Assembly (NCBI RefSeq): GCF_021183625.1
Contig: NZ_CP089214.1
Span: 5,828,001-5,892,000, forward strand
Source of the DNA: Nocardia asteroides
GTDB lineage: Bacteria > Actinomycetota > Actinomycetes > Mycobacteriales > Mycobacteriaceae
Direction: 5' to 3'
Length of the DNA stretch: 64,000 nucleotides
Made by a program: the position numbers and the translations under genes. Shown here one piece after another: positions 19,931 to 27,594 of this stretch. The notes beneath the pieces are model-generated. The model was not told the DNA's origin. It did no database searches and saw nothing but the letters and a program-made list of their open reading frames with translations. Numbering within the stretch: position 1 is the stretch's first letter; the number at the start of each line of letters is the position of its first letter.

Positions 19931-20117
19931 ATCTGTAACATGCTTCCCGGCAGTTGATTTCGTGTGCAGTACGGTTCGCCGGATCTGCCTCCGGTGTTCC
20001 GGAGTTGCACGGACTGCGCGAGCTCCATTGCTCCGCCGCTTCACCGCACAGCCGACGCTCGCGGTCGGCCCTTGCTGGTTCTCTGCGTAGTTCGACAAGA
20101 TTGGAGTAGCCGGACCA

Positions 20118-20600
20118 TTGCCGTCGCCACCCAGGATCGGCACCCCGCCGCGGTGGAACGAGCCGCAACCACCCCTCCTGCCGGATGCGCCTCTCGCCGA
20201 GCATCAGGTCCTCAGCCAGTACGGCCGCGTGCATCGCCGAACAGGCCAGTACGAGTTCCGGGAGATGCCTCGATTCGACAATCGGCTTCCTGCCGAATTC
20301 GAGATCTCGATGCAGATGGGACAGCTCTCTCCGGACGAGATCGGAATTATTGTTCGCGGTCTGACCCCGCCGAAGCGGATCAGGGAACTGGAACGGGTCC
20401 GCTGGTTCCGGGTCGGGGACCTTCGCTCCGCGGGATACGTGGTCGTACGGAGTCCGGGTCGCGGGGTCCACGTCAGCGTCTGGGGTGGTGTCGAAAAGCC
20501 GGATCGTGGCGATCTCTCGGTGAACAAGTCGTGGTGGTACGACAGCGGTCGTGCCAAACTGAGAGCGTTGGCTATCGGGATCGGAGGTGATCCGAAGTGA
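20118..20600 (+). CDS. Unknown basic protein, first gene of a possible toxin/immunity-like pair
   Basis: A 160-aa ORF bounded upstream by a stop at 20088. The only start before the conserved-looking part is the TTG at 20118, with GGAG 11 nt ahead. The first 30 residues are Pro-rich (GTPPRWNEPQPPLLPDAP), like a linker. The rest is basic, with a compact C-terminal part containing VRWFRVGDLRSAGYVVV and VNKSWWYDSGRAKL. No known family is recognised. It overlaps the next gene by GTGA, and the base composition is visibly less GC-rich than the flanking bio genes. A basic protein coupled to an acidic partner resembles effector/immunity or toxin/antitoxin pairs, but this is inference only. Confidence 0.5.
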   Translation: MPSPPRIGTPPRWNEPQPPLLPDAPLAEHQVLSQYGRVHRRTGQYEFREMPRFDNRLPAEFEISMQMGQLSPDEIGIIVRGLTPPKRIRELERVRWFRVGDLRSAGYVVVRSPGRGVHVSVWGGVEKPDRGDLSVNKSWWYDSGRAKLRALAIGIGGDPK

Positions 20601-21034
20601 GAGAAACGTACACGTGGCTGCGGGAAGTGCCGCTCCGCGCGCCTACCGTGCTCGGCGAGTGGGACGGCGTCGCGAACATTCTGCTGTTCCCCATCCCGAG
20701 CGGTGCGCTGCTGTGGTGGATGTTCGAGGACCACGCCGGCGCCTCGCTCGGGGCATTCGTGCACCTCACCGATCACGAGGCCCAAGTGGTCTTCGAGCAC
20801 TCCGGCGCGGATGCCGGGCTGCTGGAGCCGGTCCGGGAGACCCTGACCGACCCCAATGCCGTGGTCTGGTCGATCACCGAGGGCACGCGCCCGAAGGTGG
20901 CGCCCTTCCGCGTCGTGCCCTACGCGGACGAGGAGGCGTTCACGGAGATGCTGTGGAACGCCGCGGAGGCGACGATGGAGCCACTGGCGGAGTTCGCCGA
21001 GCAGGCGTACGCGCTGCATCTCACCGCCTGCTGA
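20597..21034 (+). CDS. Unknown acidic protein, second gene of the pair
   Basis: A 145-aa strongly acidic protein with no signal peptide or transmembrane segment. Notable stretches are LLFPIPSGALLWWMFEDHAG and a C-terminal helix rich in Glu and Ala (EEAFTEMLWNAAEATMEPLAEFAE). I do not recognise a family. The GTG at 20597 overlaps the stop of the basic 160-aa ORF, so the two are translationally coupled. The size and charge suit an immunity or antitoxin partner, unproven. Confidence 0.6.
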   Translation: MRETYTWLREVPLRAPTVLGEWDGVANILLFPIPSGALLWWMFEDHAGASLGAFVHLTDHEAQVVFEHSGADAGLLEPVRETLTDPNAVVWSITEGTRPKVAPFRVVPYADEEAFTEMLWNAAEATMEPLAEFAEQAYALHLTAC

Positions 21035-21040
21035 TCCGTC

Positions 21041-21415
21041 TCACGCGGTCCAGGGCGGGACGATGCCCTGCGTCTCGCCCGCGCGGTAGGCCTGCGCGCC
21101 GGCCGGAGCCGTCGCCACGGCCGTGAGCCCCCACGCCCCCGCCGTGATCTGTCGCGGGACGTCGGCCGGGAGGACGGCGGTGTCGCCGGGGGCGAGCGTC
21201 ACCTTCTCGGTGCCGAGGGTGATCTCCGCGCCGCCGTCGAGGACGGTCCAGATCTGCTCGACGTCGATGCGGTGCTCGGGGCCGGCGGCGTGCGGGGCCA
21301 TGCGGACGCGCCAGAGCGCGGAGGCGGCGTTGCCGAGGGTGGGGGAGGCGAGGGTGGTCATGGCGCCCGCCGGGGTTTCGGTGTGGCGGGCCTGGTCGCG
21401 GGTGATGACGGGCAT
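21041..21415 (-). CDS. Cupin-domain protein
   Basis: A 124-aa single-domain cupin. The two cupin motifs appear as HRIDVEQIWTVLDGGAEITLG (about 46-68) and PGDTAVLPADVPRQI (about 74-90). Metal ligands are incomplete, with His and Glu in motif 1 but no obvious His in motif 2, so a binding rather than enzymatic role is possible. The ATG at 21415 has AGGAG 7 nt upstream, which decides against the longer frame from 21466. It is divergent from the MarR gene at 21489 and is its probable target. Confidence 0.8.
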   Translation of the reverse strand: MPVITRDQARHTETPAGAMTTLASPTLGNAASALWRVRMAPHAAGPEHRIDVEQIWTVLDGGAEITLGTEKVTLAPGDTAVLPADVPRQITAGAWGLTAVATAPAGAQAYRAGETQGIVPPWTA

Positions 21416-21458
21416 CGGGTGCTCCTGCAGGTAGTCAATGTGGTTGTCTTGTTGGGCA

Positions 21459-21470
21459 ATGGTCAACCAT
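21459..21470. promoter_or_regulatory. Candidate MarR operator between cupin and MarR genes
   Basis: ATGGTCAACCAT is a perfect 12-bp palindrome in the 73-bp divergent spacer, flanked by two GTTGTC copies (21443-21448 and 21471-21476). It lies 6 nt before the MarR -10 box TATCCT (21477-21482). Confidence 0.45.
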
Positions 21471-21476
21471 GTTGTC

Positions 21477-21482
21477 TATCCT
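21477..21482 (+). promoter_or_regulatory. -10 box of the MarR gene (leaderless)
   Basis: TATCCT, 6 nt before the GTG start at 21489. No ribosome site is visible. Confidence 0.5.
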
Positions 21483-21488
21483 GTCAAG

Positions 21489-21947
21489 GTGAACTCCTTC
21501 GAGCTGCCGCTGCGCATGCTGCTCGCCTTCCGCTCGGCCGTGGACGAGGTGCACGCGGAGCTGGCCGCGCACGGGCACCCGGAGATCCGGCCCATGCACG
21601 GCTTCCTGTTCCAGGCGGTGCTGCGGACCGAGGGGTGTACGGCGGCGGAGCTGGGGCGGGTGCTCGGGATCTCCAAGCAGGCGGCGGGGAAGCAGGCGGA
21701 GGCGCTGGAGCGGCTCGGGTATCTGCGGCGGGAGGACGATCCGGCGGACGCGCGGCGCAAGGTGTACCGGTTGACGGCGCGGGCGGACGAGGTGCTCGCC
21801 CGGTCCGAGGCGGTGTTCGACCGGGTGCGGCGGGAGTGGGCGCGAGAGCTGGGAGCGGGGCGGATCGGTGAGCTGGAGCGGGACCTACGGGTGCTCGCGC
21901 CCGGCGAGCTGTTCCGGCTCGACGTGCCGGGGTGGTTCGCCCGCTGA
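21489..21947 (+). CDS. MarR-family transcriptional regulator
   Basis: A 152-aa winged-helix regulator. The HTH lies in LRTEGCTAAELGRVLGISKQAAGKQAEALERLGYL (about 45-80) and the wing in RREDDPADARRKVYRLT. The GTG at 21489 is preferred because TATCCT sits 6 nt upstream and the family begins about 15 residues before the first helix; the longer frame from 21438 would run through the operator. It is divergent from a cupin gene with a palindrome between them, so autoregulation and control of the cupin are likely. Confidence 0.85.
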   Translation: MNSFELPLRMLLAFRSAVDEVHAELAAHGHPEIRPMHGFLFQAVLRTEGCTAAELGRVLGISKQAAGKQAEALERLGYLRREDDPADARRKVYRLTARADEVLARSEAVFDRVRREWARELGAGRIGELERDLRVLAPGELFRLDVPGWFAR

Positions 21948-21995
21948 ACAGCCGGGCGGCGGGCGTCTGCTCGCCCCGGTTTCCCCCGAGCGCGC

Positions 21996-22012
21996 CTTGA
22001 ACGGCGTTCAAG
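21996..22012. promoter_or_regulatory. BioQ operator upstream of bioF
   Basis: CTTGAACGGCGTTCAAG differs from the bioA site only in the 3-bp centre. It abuts the -10 box of bioF with no gap. Confidence 0.88.
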
Positions 22013-22018
22013 TATGCT
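22013..22018 (+). promoter_or_regulatory. -10 box of bioF-bioD
   Basis: TATGCT directly after the BioQ palindrome and 8 nt before the bioF GTG at 22027, consistent with a leaderless or nearly leaderless message. Confidence 0.6.
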
Positions 22019-22026
22019 CCCGAGCT

Positions 22027-23181
22027 GTGAATACCGATCCGCTGAGCTGGCTGGACGACCGTGCCTCCGAGCGGGTCGCCGCCGGGTTGCGCCGGGAGCT
22101 GCGGCCGCGCGCCGCGCGGGCCGCGGCCATCGACCTGGCCTCCAACGACTACCTGGGGCTCACCCGGCACCCCGAGGTGATCGCGGGCGCGGTCGCGGCG
22201 GTGCGGCGCTGGGGAGCGGGGTCGACCGGGTCGCGGCTGGTCACCGGGACCACCGACGAGCACATCGCGCTGGAGCGCGAGCTCGCGGGATTCACCGGGG
22301 TGGAGAGCGGGCTGGTCTTCGCCTCCGGGTACGCCGCGAACCTCGGGGTGGTGACGGCGCTCGCCGGGCGGGACGCGCTGGTGGTCTCGGACGCGGCGAG
22401 CCACGCCTCGCTGGTCGACGCCTGCCGGCTCTCCCGGGCCCGGGTCGCGGTCGCGCCGCACGGGGATGTGGACGCGGTGGCGCGAATCCTGGCGGCGCGC
22501 ACCGAGCGCCGGGCGCTCGTGGTCACCGATTCGGTGTTCAGCGCGGACGGCGATCTCGCACCGCTCGCCGCGCTGCACCGGGTGACCAGGGCCGCGGGGG
22601 CGGTGCTGGTGGTGGACGAGGCGCACGGGCTCGGGGTGCGGGGGCGCGGCGGGCGCGGGCTGGTGCACGAGGCGGGGCTGGCCGGGGAGCCGGATCTGAT
22701 CGTCACCGCGACGCTCTCCAAGGCACTCGGGGCGCAGGGCGGGGCGGTCCTCGGGCCCCGGCGGGTGCGGGACCACCTGGTCGATGCCGCGCGGACCTTC
22801 ATTTTCGACACCGGGCTCGCCCCGACCGCCGTCGGCGCGGCGCGGGCGGCGCTCGGCGTGCTGCGCCGCGAGCCGGAGCGGGCCGCCGCGGTGCTGGAAC
22901 GGGCGGGGGAGATCGCGCGGATCGCCGGGGTGCCGGAGCCGCCGTCGGCCGTCGTGTCGGTGGTGCTCGGGGAGGCATCGGTGGCGTACGAAGCAGCGCT
23001 GGCCTGCCGGGAGCGCGGGCTGGATGTCGGGTGCTTCCGGCCGCCGACGGTGCCGGAGGGCACCTCGCGGTTGCGGCTCACCGCGCGGGCCGATCTCACC
23101 GACGCCGAGCTGGGCGTGATTCGCGAGGTGCTCGCGGACGTGCTGGCAGCGCGGCGACCGCGGGAAGAGGTGCCCGCGTGA
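22027..23181 (+). CDS. bioF: 8-amino-7-oxononanoate synthase
   Basis: A 384-aa PLP enzyme condensing pimeloyl-ACP or -CoA with alanine, upstream of BioA. ASNDYLGLTRHPEV, SGYAANLGVV, LVVDEAHGLGVRG and the PLP Lys in TATLSKALGAQGG (about 236) are diagnostic. The GTG at 22027 is chosen since a BioQ palindrome and TATGCT end 8 nt before it; the long frame from 21868 reads through both. The stop overlaps the GTG of bioD. Confidence 0.95.
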   Translation: MNTDPLSWLDDRASERVAAGLRRELRPRAARAAAIDLASNDYLGLTRHPEVIAGAVAAVRRWGAGSTGSRLVTGTTDEHIALERELAGFTGVESGLVFASGYAANLGVVTALAGRDALVVSDAASHASLVDACRLSRARVAVAPHGDVDAVARILAARTERRALVVTDSVFSADGDLAPLAALHRVTRAAGAVLVVDEAHGLGVRGRGGRGLVHEAGLAGEPDLIVTATLSKALGAQGGAVLGPRRVRDHLVDAARTFIFDTGLAPTAVGAARAALGVLRREPERAAAVLERAGEIARIAGVPEPPSAVVSVVLGEASVAYEAALACRERGLDVGCFRPPTVPEGTSRLRLTARADLTDAELGVIREVLADVLAARRPREEVPA

Positions 23182-24026
23182 GTGGCGCGGAGCCGGTGCG
23201 GCGCGCCGGAGAGACCGAGGCGAGCACCCGCGAGCCGGGTGCCGGGCCGACGAAGATCGTGCGGGCTGCCGGGGCGGAGACCACCCCGAGCCTCGAGTCG
23301 GAGGGCGCCGCCCGGGCGGTTGACAGGCGCGCCGCGCAGGAACCGGCGAACCGGAGCCGGGCACCGTACGCGCACAACGGGATTCTGCTGGTCACCGGCA
23401 CCTCCACCGAGGTCGGCAAGACCGTAGTCACCGCCGCGCTGGCGGCAGCGGCGCTGGCGGCGGGACGCACCGTCGCGGTCTGCAAACCCGCGCAGACCGG
23501 CGTCACGGCGGGCGAACCCGGCGACCTGGCCGAGATCACCCGGCTCAGCGGTGCCACCCGAACCCTCGAGCTGGCCCGCTACCCCGACCCGCTCGCCCCC
23601 GACACCGCCGCTCGCCGCTGCGGCGCACCCCTGCTCACCCTCGGCGAAACCGCCGCCGCCGTCGGAGAACTCGACGCCGACCTGGTCCTGGTCGAGGGCG
23701 CGGGCGGACTGCTGGTCCGGCTCGGCGACTTCACCCTGCTCGACCTGGCGCTCCGGCTCGACGCACCGGTACTGGTCGTCGCCGCGGCCGGCCTCGGCAC
23801 CCTCAACCACAGTGAACTCACCGTGCGCACGTTGCGCGCGGCGAACGTCCCCTGCGCCGGGCTGGTGATCGGATCCTGGCCGGAGCAGCCGGATCTCGCG
23901 GCGCGGTGCAATCGTCACGACCTGCCCCGCGTCACCGAGGCGGGGCTCGTCGGCGCCGTTCCCGCCGGAGCGGGAAACTGGGACCGCGCCCGCTTCACCG
24001 CGGCCGCAGCCGGCTGGTTCGGCTGA
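23178..24026 (+). CDS. bioD: Dethiobiotin synthetase with N-terminal extension
   Basis: A 282-aa ATP-dependent carboxylase forming the ureido ring of dethiobiotin. The catalytic domain begins near residue 68 with ILLVTGTSTEVGKT (P-loop), then AVCKPAQTG, LVEGAGGLLVRL and GLVIGSWP. About 65 residues before it (SGAEPVRRAGETEASTREP and onward) are Ala/Arg/Glu-rich and probably disordered; typical BioD is about 225 residues. The GTG at 23178 overlaps the bioF stop, which argues that the extension is translated, though an internal GTG cannot be excluded. Confidence 0.92.
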   Translation: MSGAEPVRRAGETEASTREPGAGPTKIVRAAGAETTPSLESEGAARAVDRRAAQEPANRSRAPYAHNGILLVTGTSTEVGKTVVTAALAAAALAAGRTVAVCKPAQTGVTAGEPGDLAEITRLSGATRTLELARYPDPLAPDTAARRCGAPLLTLGETAAAVGELDADLVLVEGAGGLLVRLGDFTLLDLALRLDAPVLVVAAAGLGTLNHSELTVRTLRAANVPCAGLVIGSWPEQPDLAARCNRHDLPRVTEAGLVGAVPAGAGNWDRARFTAAAAGWFG

Positions 24027-24035
24027 GCGGCCGCC

Positions 24036-24050
24036 CGCCTGCCGCAGGCG
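24036..24050. repeat. Palindromic intergenic repeat CGCCTGCCGCAGGCG, copy 1
   Basis: A 15-bp palindrome between the convergent ends of bioD and the acyl-CoA dehydrogenase gene. An identical copy is at 49135-49149. It can fold as a short hairpin and may act as a terminator. Confidence 0.6.
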
Positions 24051-24059
24051 ACCGAACCC

Positions 24060-25214
24060 CTACAACCCCAGCTCCCGCCCGATCAGCTCCTTCATGATCT
24101 CGTTCGTCCCCGCCCAGATCTTGGTCACCCGAGCATCCCGCCAGGCCCGCGCCACCCGGTACTCGTTCATGTACCCGTACCCGCCGTACAGCTGCACGCA
24201 GTGGTCGAGGACCTCGTTCTGGATCTCCGACGTCCACCACTTCGCCTTCGCGGCATCCGTCGCCGAGAGCGCGCCCTCCGCGTGCGCGGCGACGTAGCGC
24301 TCGACGAACGCCCGCGTCACGTCGATCTTCGTCGCCAGCTCCGCGAGCAGGAACTTGTTGTGCTGGAACGACCCGATCTGCTGCCCGAACGCCTTGCGCT
24401 CCTGCACGTACTCGACCGTCTCGGCCAGGATCTGCTCCGCGTGCGCGAGGTTCGAGACCGAGCAGCCGAGCCGCTCATGCGGCAGGTTCCGCATCATGTG
24501 GATGAAGCCGCCGTCGACCTCGCCGACCACCTCGGCATCGCTCACCCGGACCCCGTCGAAGAAGAGCTCGGCGGTGTCGGATTCGGGCTGTCCCACCTTG
24601 TCCAGCTTGCGGCCGCGGGAGAAGCCGGGCCGGTCCGCCTCGACGGCGAAGAGCGTGATGCCGCGGGCCTTCTTCTCCGGGCTGGTCCGCGCCGCGACGA
24701 TGATCAGGTCGGCGGAGTAGCCGTTGGTGATGAAGGTCTTGGAGCCGTCGAGCACCCAGTCGGCGCCGTCGCGCACGGCGGTGGTCTTCAGGGCGGCCAG
24801 GTCGGAGCCGCCGGAGGGCTCGGTCATGGCGATGGCGGTGAGGAGCTCGCCGCTCACCATGCCCGGCAGCCAGCGTTTGCGCTGCTCCTCGGTGGCCAGC
24901 GTGGTCAGGTAGGGCGGCACGATGTCGGCGTGGATGCCCATGCAGGAGGCGAGCGAGGCGTTCACCTTCGCGAACTCCTCCAGCAGGATCGCGTTGAACC
25001 GGTAGTCGCCCGCCGCGCCGCCGCCGTACTCCTCCGGCACCTCGAGGCCGAGCAGCCCCTGGCTCCCCGCGTCCAGCCAGAACTGCCTCGGCAGCGCCTT
25101 CTGCTCGATGTGCTCCTCCAGGTGCGGGCGCACCGAGCGCTCGACGAACTGCCGGACACTGTCCCGGAACGCCTCGTGGTCCGCGCCGTACACGGTGGGT
25201 GGGGGGAGCGCCAT
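24060..25214 (-). CDS. Acyl-CoA dehydrogenase
   Basis: A 384-aa FAD enzyme of the acyl-CoA dehydrogenase family. Signatures are AIAMTEPSGGSDLAALKTTA (FAD/substrate loop, about 125), WVLDGSKTFITNG, RKAFGQQIGSFQHNKFLLAE (about 270), the catalytic-region Glu in QLYGGYGYMNEYRVARAWRDARV (about 350) and IWAGTNEIMKELIGREL at the end. It introduces a 2,3-double bond into an acyl-CoA; chain preference is not readable. The ATG at 25214 has GAAGGA 9 nt upstream. It is divergent from the SRPBCC gene. Confidence 0.92.
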   Translation of the reverse strand: MALPPPTVYGADHEAFRDSVRQFVERSVRPHLEEHIEQKALPRQFWLDAGSQGLLGLEVPEEYGGGAAGDYRFNAILLEEFAKVNASLASCMGIHADIVPPYLTTLATEEQRKRWLPGMVSGELLTAIAMTEPSGGSDLAALKTTAVRDGADWVLDGSKTFITNGYSADLIIVAARTSPEKKARGITLFAVEADRPGFSRGRKLDKVGQPESDTAELFFDGVRVSDAEVVGEVDGGFIHMMRNLPHERLGCSVSNLAHAEQILAETVEYVQERKAFGQQIGSFQHNKFLLAELATKIDVTRAFVERYVAAHAEGALSATDAAKAKWWTSEIQNEVLDHCVQLYGGYGYMNEYRVARAWRDARVTKIWAGTNEIMKELIGRELGL

Positions 25215-25256
25215 TGCCGATCCTTCGTTGCCGGAGAACTCTGGTCCGCCTTCCAG

Positions 25257-25262
25257 TATCGT
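25257..25262 (+). promoter_or_regulatory. -10 box of the SRPBCC gene (leaderless)
   Basis: TATCGT, 6 nt before the GTG start at 25269. Confidence 0.45.
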
Positions 25263-25268
25263 CGGCCC

Positions 25269-25745
25269 GTGACATCGACCCGCATCGGCAGGCACATCGC
25301 GGCCCCGCGCGGCGCCGTCTACCGGCTGCTGCTCGACGCCGGCGCGGTCGCCACCTGGATGGTCCCGGACGGCATGAGCAGCGAGGTGCTGACCTTCGAG
25401 CCGCGCGAGGGCGGCGCGGTGCACATCGCGCTCACCTACGACGACCCGGACGCCACCACCGGCAAGACCGACGCCCGCACCGACTCCTACCGCGGCCGGT
25501 TCGTCGCGCTGGTGCCGGACGAGCAGGTCGTCCAGGTGGTCGAGTTCGACACCGACGACCCGGAGATCCGCGGCGAGATGCGGATCGTGTTCACCCTCGC
25601 CGACACCGACGACGGCGGCACCGACCTGGTCGCGCTGCACGACGGGGTGCCGCCGGGCGTCGCGCCGGAGGACAACGAACTGGGCTGGCGGCTCTCGCTC
25701 GGCAAACTCGCGGCACTCGCCGAGGGTGGCGCCGCCCGGTCGTAG
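25269..25745 (+). CDS. SRPBCC / AHSA1-like protein
   Basis: A 158-aa START-like protein. HIAAPRGAVYRLLLDAGAVATWMVPDGM is the typical beginning of AHSA1-type SRPBCC domains; the strand SYRGRFVALVPDEQVVQVVEF and the ending DNELGWRLSLGKLAALAE agree. These bind hydrophobic ligands or act as stress cochaperones; no specific role can be read. The GTG at 25269 is supported by the -10 box 6 nt upstream. Divergent from the acyl-CoA dehydrogenase gene with a 54-bp spacer. Confidence 0.82.
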   Translation: MTSTRIGRHIAAPRGAVYRLLLDAGAVATWMVPDGMSSEVLTFEPREGGAVHIALTYDDPDATTGKTDARTDSYRGRFVALVPDEQVVQVVEFDTDDPEIRGEMRIVFTLADTDDGGTDLVALHDGVPPGVAPEDNELGWRLSLGKLAALAEGGAARS

Positions 25746-25870
25746 CCCGGGTGCCCGTCGTGCGGCACCCGTCCGGCGAGATCACCCGACGGGCGCCCGC
25801 ACCTGCCCGGCCACCGCCCCCGACCCGACCGTCCGCCCCGCTTTTCGTGGCACCCCCGCCGGGGCGTGCT

Positions 25871-25876
25871 TACAGT
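25871..25876 (+). promoter_or_regulatory. -10 box of the membrane-anchored hydrolase (leaderless)
   Basis: TACAGT, 7 nt before the GTG at 25884. A poor -35 candidate, TGGCAC, lies 17 bp upstream. Confidence 0.45.
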
Positions 25877-25883
25877 GGGATGG

Positions 25884-27044
25884 GTGTCGCCGATGGAGAA
25901 TCGGCACCCGTCCACCGTCTCGGATTGGAGCGATTCACGACGTCGCGCCCGCCTGCGGGAGACCAGCCCCGGGCACCGCGGGACGTCGTGGCGCAACCCC
26001 CGAACGGCCCTGCTGCGGGTGACCGCGCTACTGCTCGCGGGATTCGTCGTGTTCGCCCAGTACTGGCAGCACGACGTCGCCCCGGAGCGTGACCGCCTCG
26101 CCCGCACCGAACCCGCGCTGCTCCCGGTCGCCACGCCCGCCGACGGCGCGCCATGGGACACCGTTGTGGTCGACCTGGTCGGCCTCGGCAACCTCAACGC
26201 CACCGACACCGCCGCCGCGCTCCCCGCGCTGAGCGAGCTCGGCGTGGTGTGGGCGGTCCGCTACGACCAGAACGGCATCGACACCAGGGTCATCGCGGAG
26301 CTGATCGTGCGCGCCGCGCGGATGTCGGGGCTGCGGAACGTGATCCTGGTCGGGCACAGCATGGGCGGCGTGATCGCGCTGGAGGTGGCCAGGCACATCC
26401 ACATCGGCAGCGACCGCAGGCTGCTCTCGGTGATCCTGGACTGCACCCCGCTCGACCTGGACTCGGTGCGCCAGGAGAGCAGGGGCCGCGGCGAGGACCT
26501 GGTGCGCTGGATGGGCTGGCTGCCCGGGGTCAGGGAGAGCCGCACCCTGCGCACCGCCGCCGAGCTGTACGCGCGCCGGGACCGCTTCGTCACGCACCAC
26601 GGCGCGCTGCCCACCGTGGACTGGCCGCGCTTCGGCACCGCGCTGGACGAGGTGCTGCGGCAGAAGACCTTCTCCGCCGACGCCGCCAGCAACGGGCTGA
26701 TCGAGGCGCAGTTCCTCGCCATCGTGGCCAGCGGCGCGGGTAACGACCTGCGCGCGCTGCGCGAGCCGCGCCCCGGCCGCGCCCGTCCCGCCATCGTGCT
26801 GCTCCGCCCGCTCGACCCGGCCGACGACCACGTCGTGCTGGTCGACCGCACCCAGGCGACGCTCTCCGCGGAGGCGGGTGCCCGCGAGGGCGCGCTGCTC
26901 GTGGTGAGCGGCCGGATCGGGCACGCGAACCCGAGGCAGCGGCCGGAGGCGTACGCGGCCATGTTCACCGAGCGGGTGCTCCCCTTCCTGGCCCGGTACC
27001 AGCAGACCGCGCGCGGCGGCGCCGCGCTGCCTCAGCCCAGGTGA
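25884..27044 (+). CDS. Membrane-anchored alpha/beta hydrolase
   Basis: A 386-aa protein with an Arg-rich cytoplasmic N-terminus (about 45 residues), one transmembrane segment (TALLRVTALLLAGFVVFAQYW region, about 47-68) and an external alpha/beta hydrolase domain. The nucleophile elbow is VGHSMGG (about 154). The probable catalytic Asp and His lie in LDPADDHVVLVDR and GRIGHANPRQ. The GTG at 25884 is taken because of the -10 box 7 nt upstream; an in-frame ATG at 25893 is the alternative. It converges on the DUF1877-like gene with a 13-bp overlap. Substrate unknown. Confidence 0.75.
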   Translation: MSPMENRHPSTVSDWSDSRRRARLRETSPGHRGTSWRNPRTALLRVTALLLAGFVVFAQYWQHDVAPERDRLARTEPALLPVATPADGAPWDTVVVDLVGLGNLNATDTAAALPALSELGVVWAVRYDQNGIDTRVIAELIVRAARMSGLRNVILVGHSMGGVIALEVARHIHIGSDRRLLSVILDCTPLDLDSVRQESRGRGEDLVRWMGWLPGVRESRTLRTAAELYARRDRFVTHHGALPTVDWPRFGTALDEVLRQKTFSADAASNGLIEAQFLAIVASGAGNDLRALREPRPGRARPAIVLLRPLDPADDHVVLVDRTQATLSAEAGAREGALLVVSGRIGHANPRQRPEAYAAMFTERVLPFLARYQQTARGGAALPQPR

Positions 27045-27496
27045 GCGACGGCGGCGCTGCGGTACTTCGCGGCGTGCCGGAAGAATTCGCTCAGCCCGCC
27101 GTAGTGGTGGTTCAGGTAGTGCAGCCCCTCGGCGCCGCCGTCGCGCAGCCAGATGTTGGGGTAGATCTCCGCCCGGTCGAAGAGGGCCGGGTCGTAGTGC
27201 GCGGCCAGGGCGTCGAAGGGGAGCGCGCGCAGCCGCTCGTCGGTGGCGCGCACCAGCTCGACGGGCCAGACCGAGTAGTTCTCGTCTGCCAGCGAATTCC
27301 CGGCGTCGGTCAGCTCGACCCCGCTCTCCGCGGCCCGCAGCAGGTAGGCGAGCCCGCTCCACGCCTTGTCCAGGTAGCCGCTCGGGCCCGGGTTCTCCGC
27401 CGCGAACACCAGCTCCCCGACCTCGTCCGCCCCGGCGAACCCCAGCTCCTCGACCTGATCCGGGCGCACCCGGACGAACGACATGATGATGCCCAT
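27032..27496 (-). CDS. DUF1877-like (YfbM-type) protein
   Basis: A 154-aa protein with the recognisable N-terminus MGIIMSFVRVRPDQVEEL, then YLDKAWSGLAYLL and a C-terminal HYLNHHYGGLSEFFRHAAKYRSA segment, as in the DUF1877 family. The function is unknown; no membrane or export signals are present. TACCGT lies 7 nt before the ATG, and no ribosome site is seen, so it may be leaderless. Confidence 0.8.
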   Translation of the reverse strand: MGIIMSFVRVRPDQVEELGFAGADEVGELVFAAENPGPSGYLDKAWSGLAYLLRAAESGVELTDAGNSLADENYSVWPVELVRATDERLRALPFDALAAHYDPALFDRAEIYPNIWLRDGGAEGLHYLNHHYGGLSEFFRHAAKYRSAAVAHLG

Positions 27497-27503
27497 AGCG
27501 CGC

Positions 27504-27509
27504 ACGGTA
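27504..27509 (-). promoter_or_regulatory. -10 box of the DUF1877-like gene (leaderless)
   Basis: TACCGT on the minus strand, 7 nt before the ATG at 27496. Confidence 0.45.
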
Positions 27510-27594
27510 GCGGGATGGGGTGACACCACCGAGTTGCAATCGCGATGAAAACAACCGTTCTCGCAGCTCGCCGCTGCTGCTTGACTACTGCACC

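Noticed and set aside
20118..20600. TNT-type NAD glycohydrolase toxin
   Set aside because: The family's PxGT and GGGxQY-like segments are absent; only the general idea of a toxin-like pair was kept.
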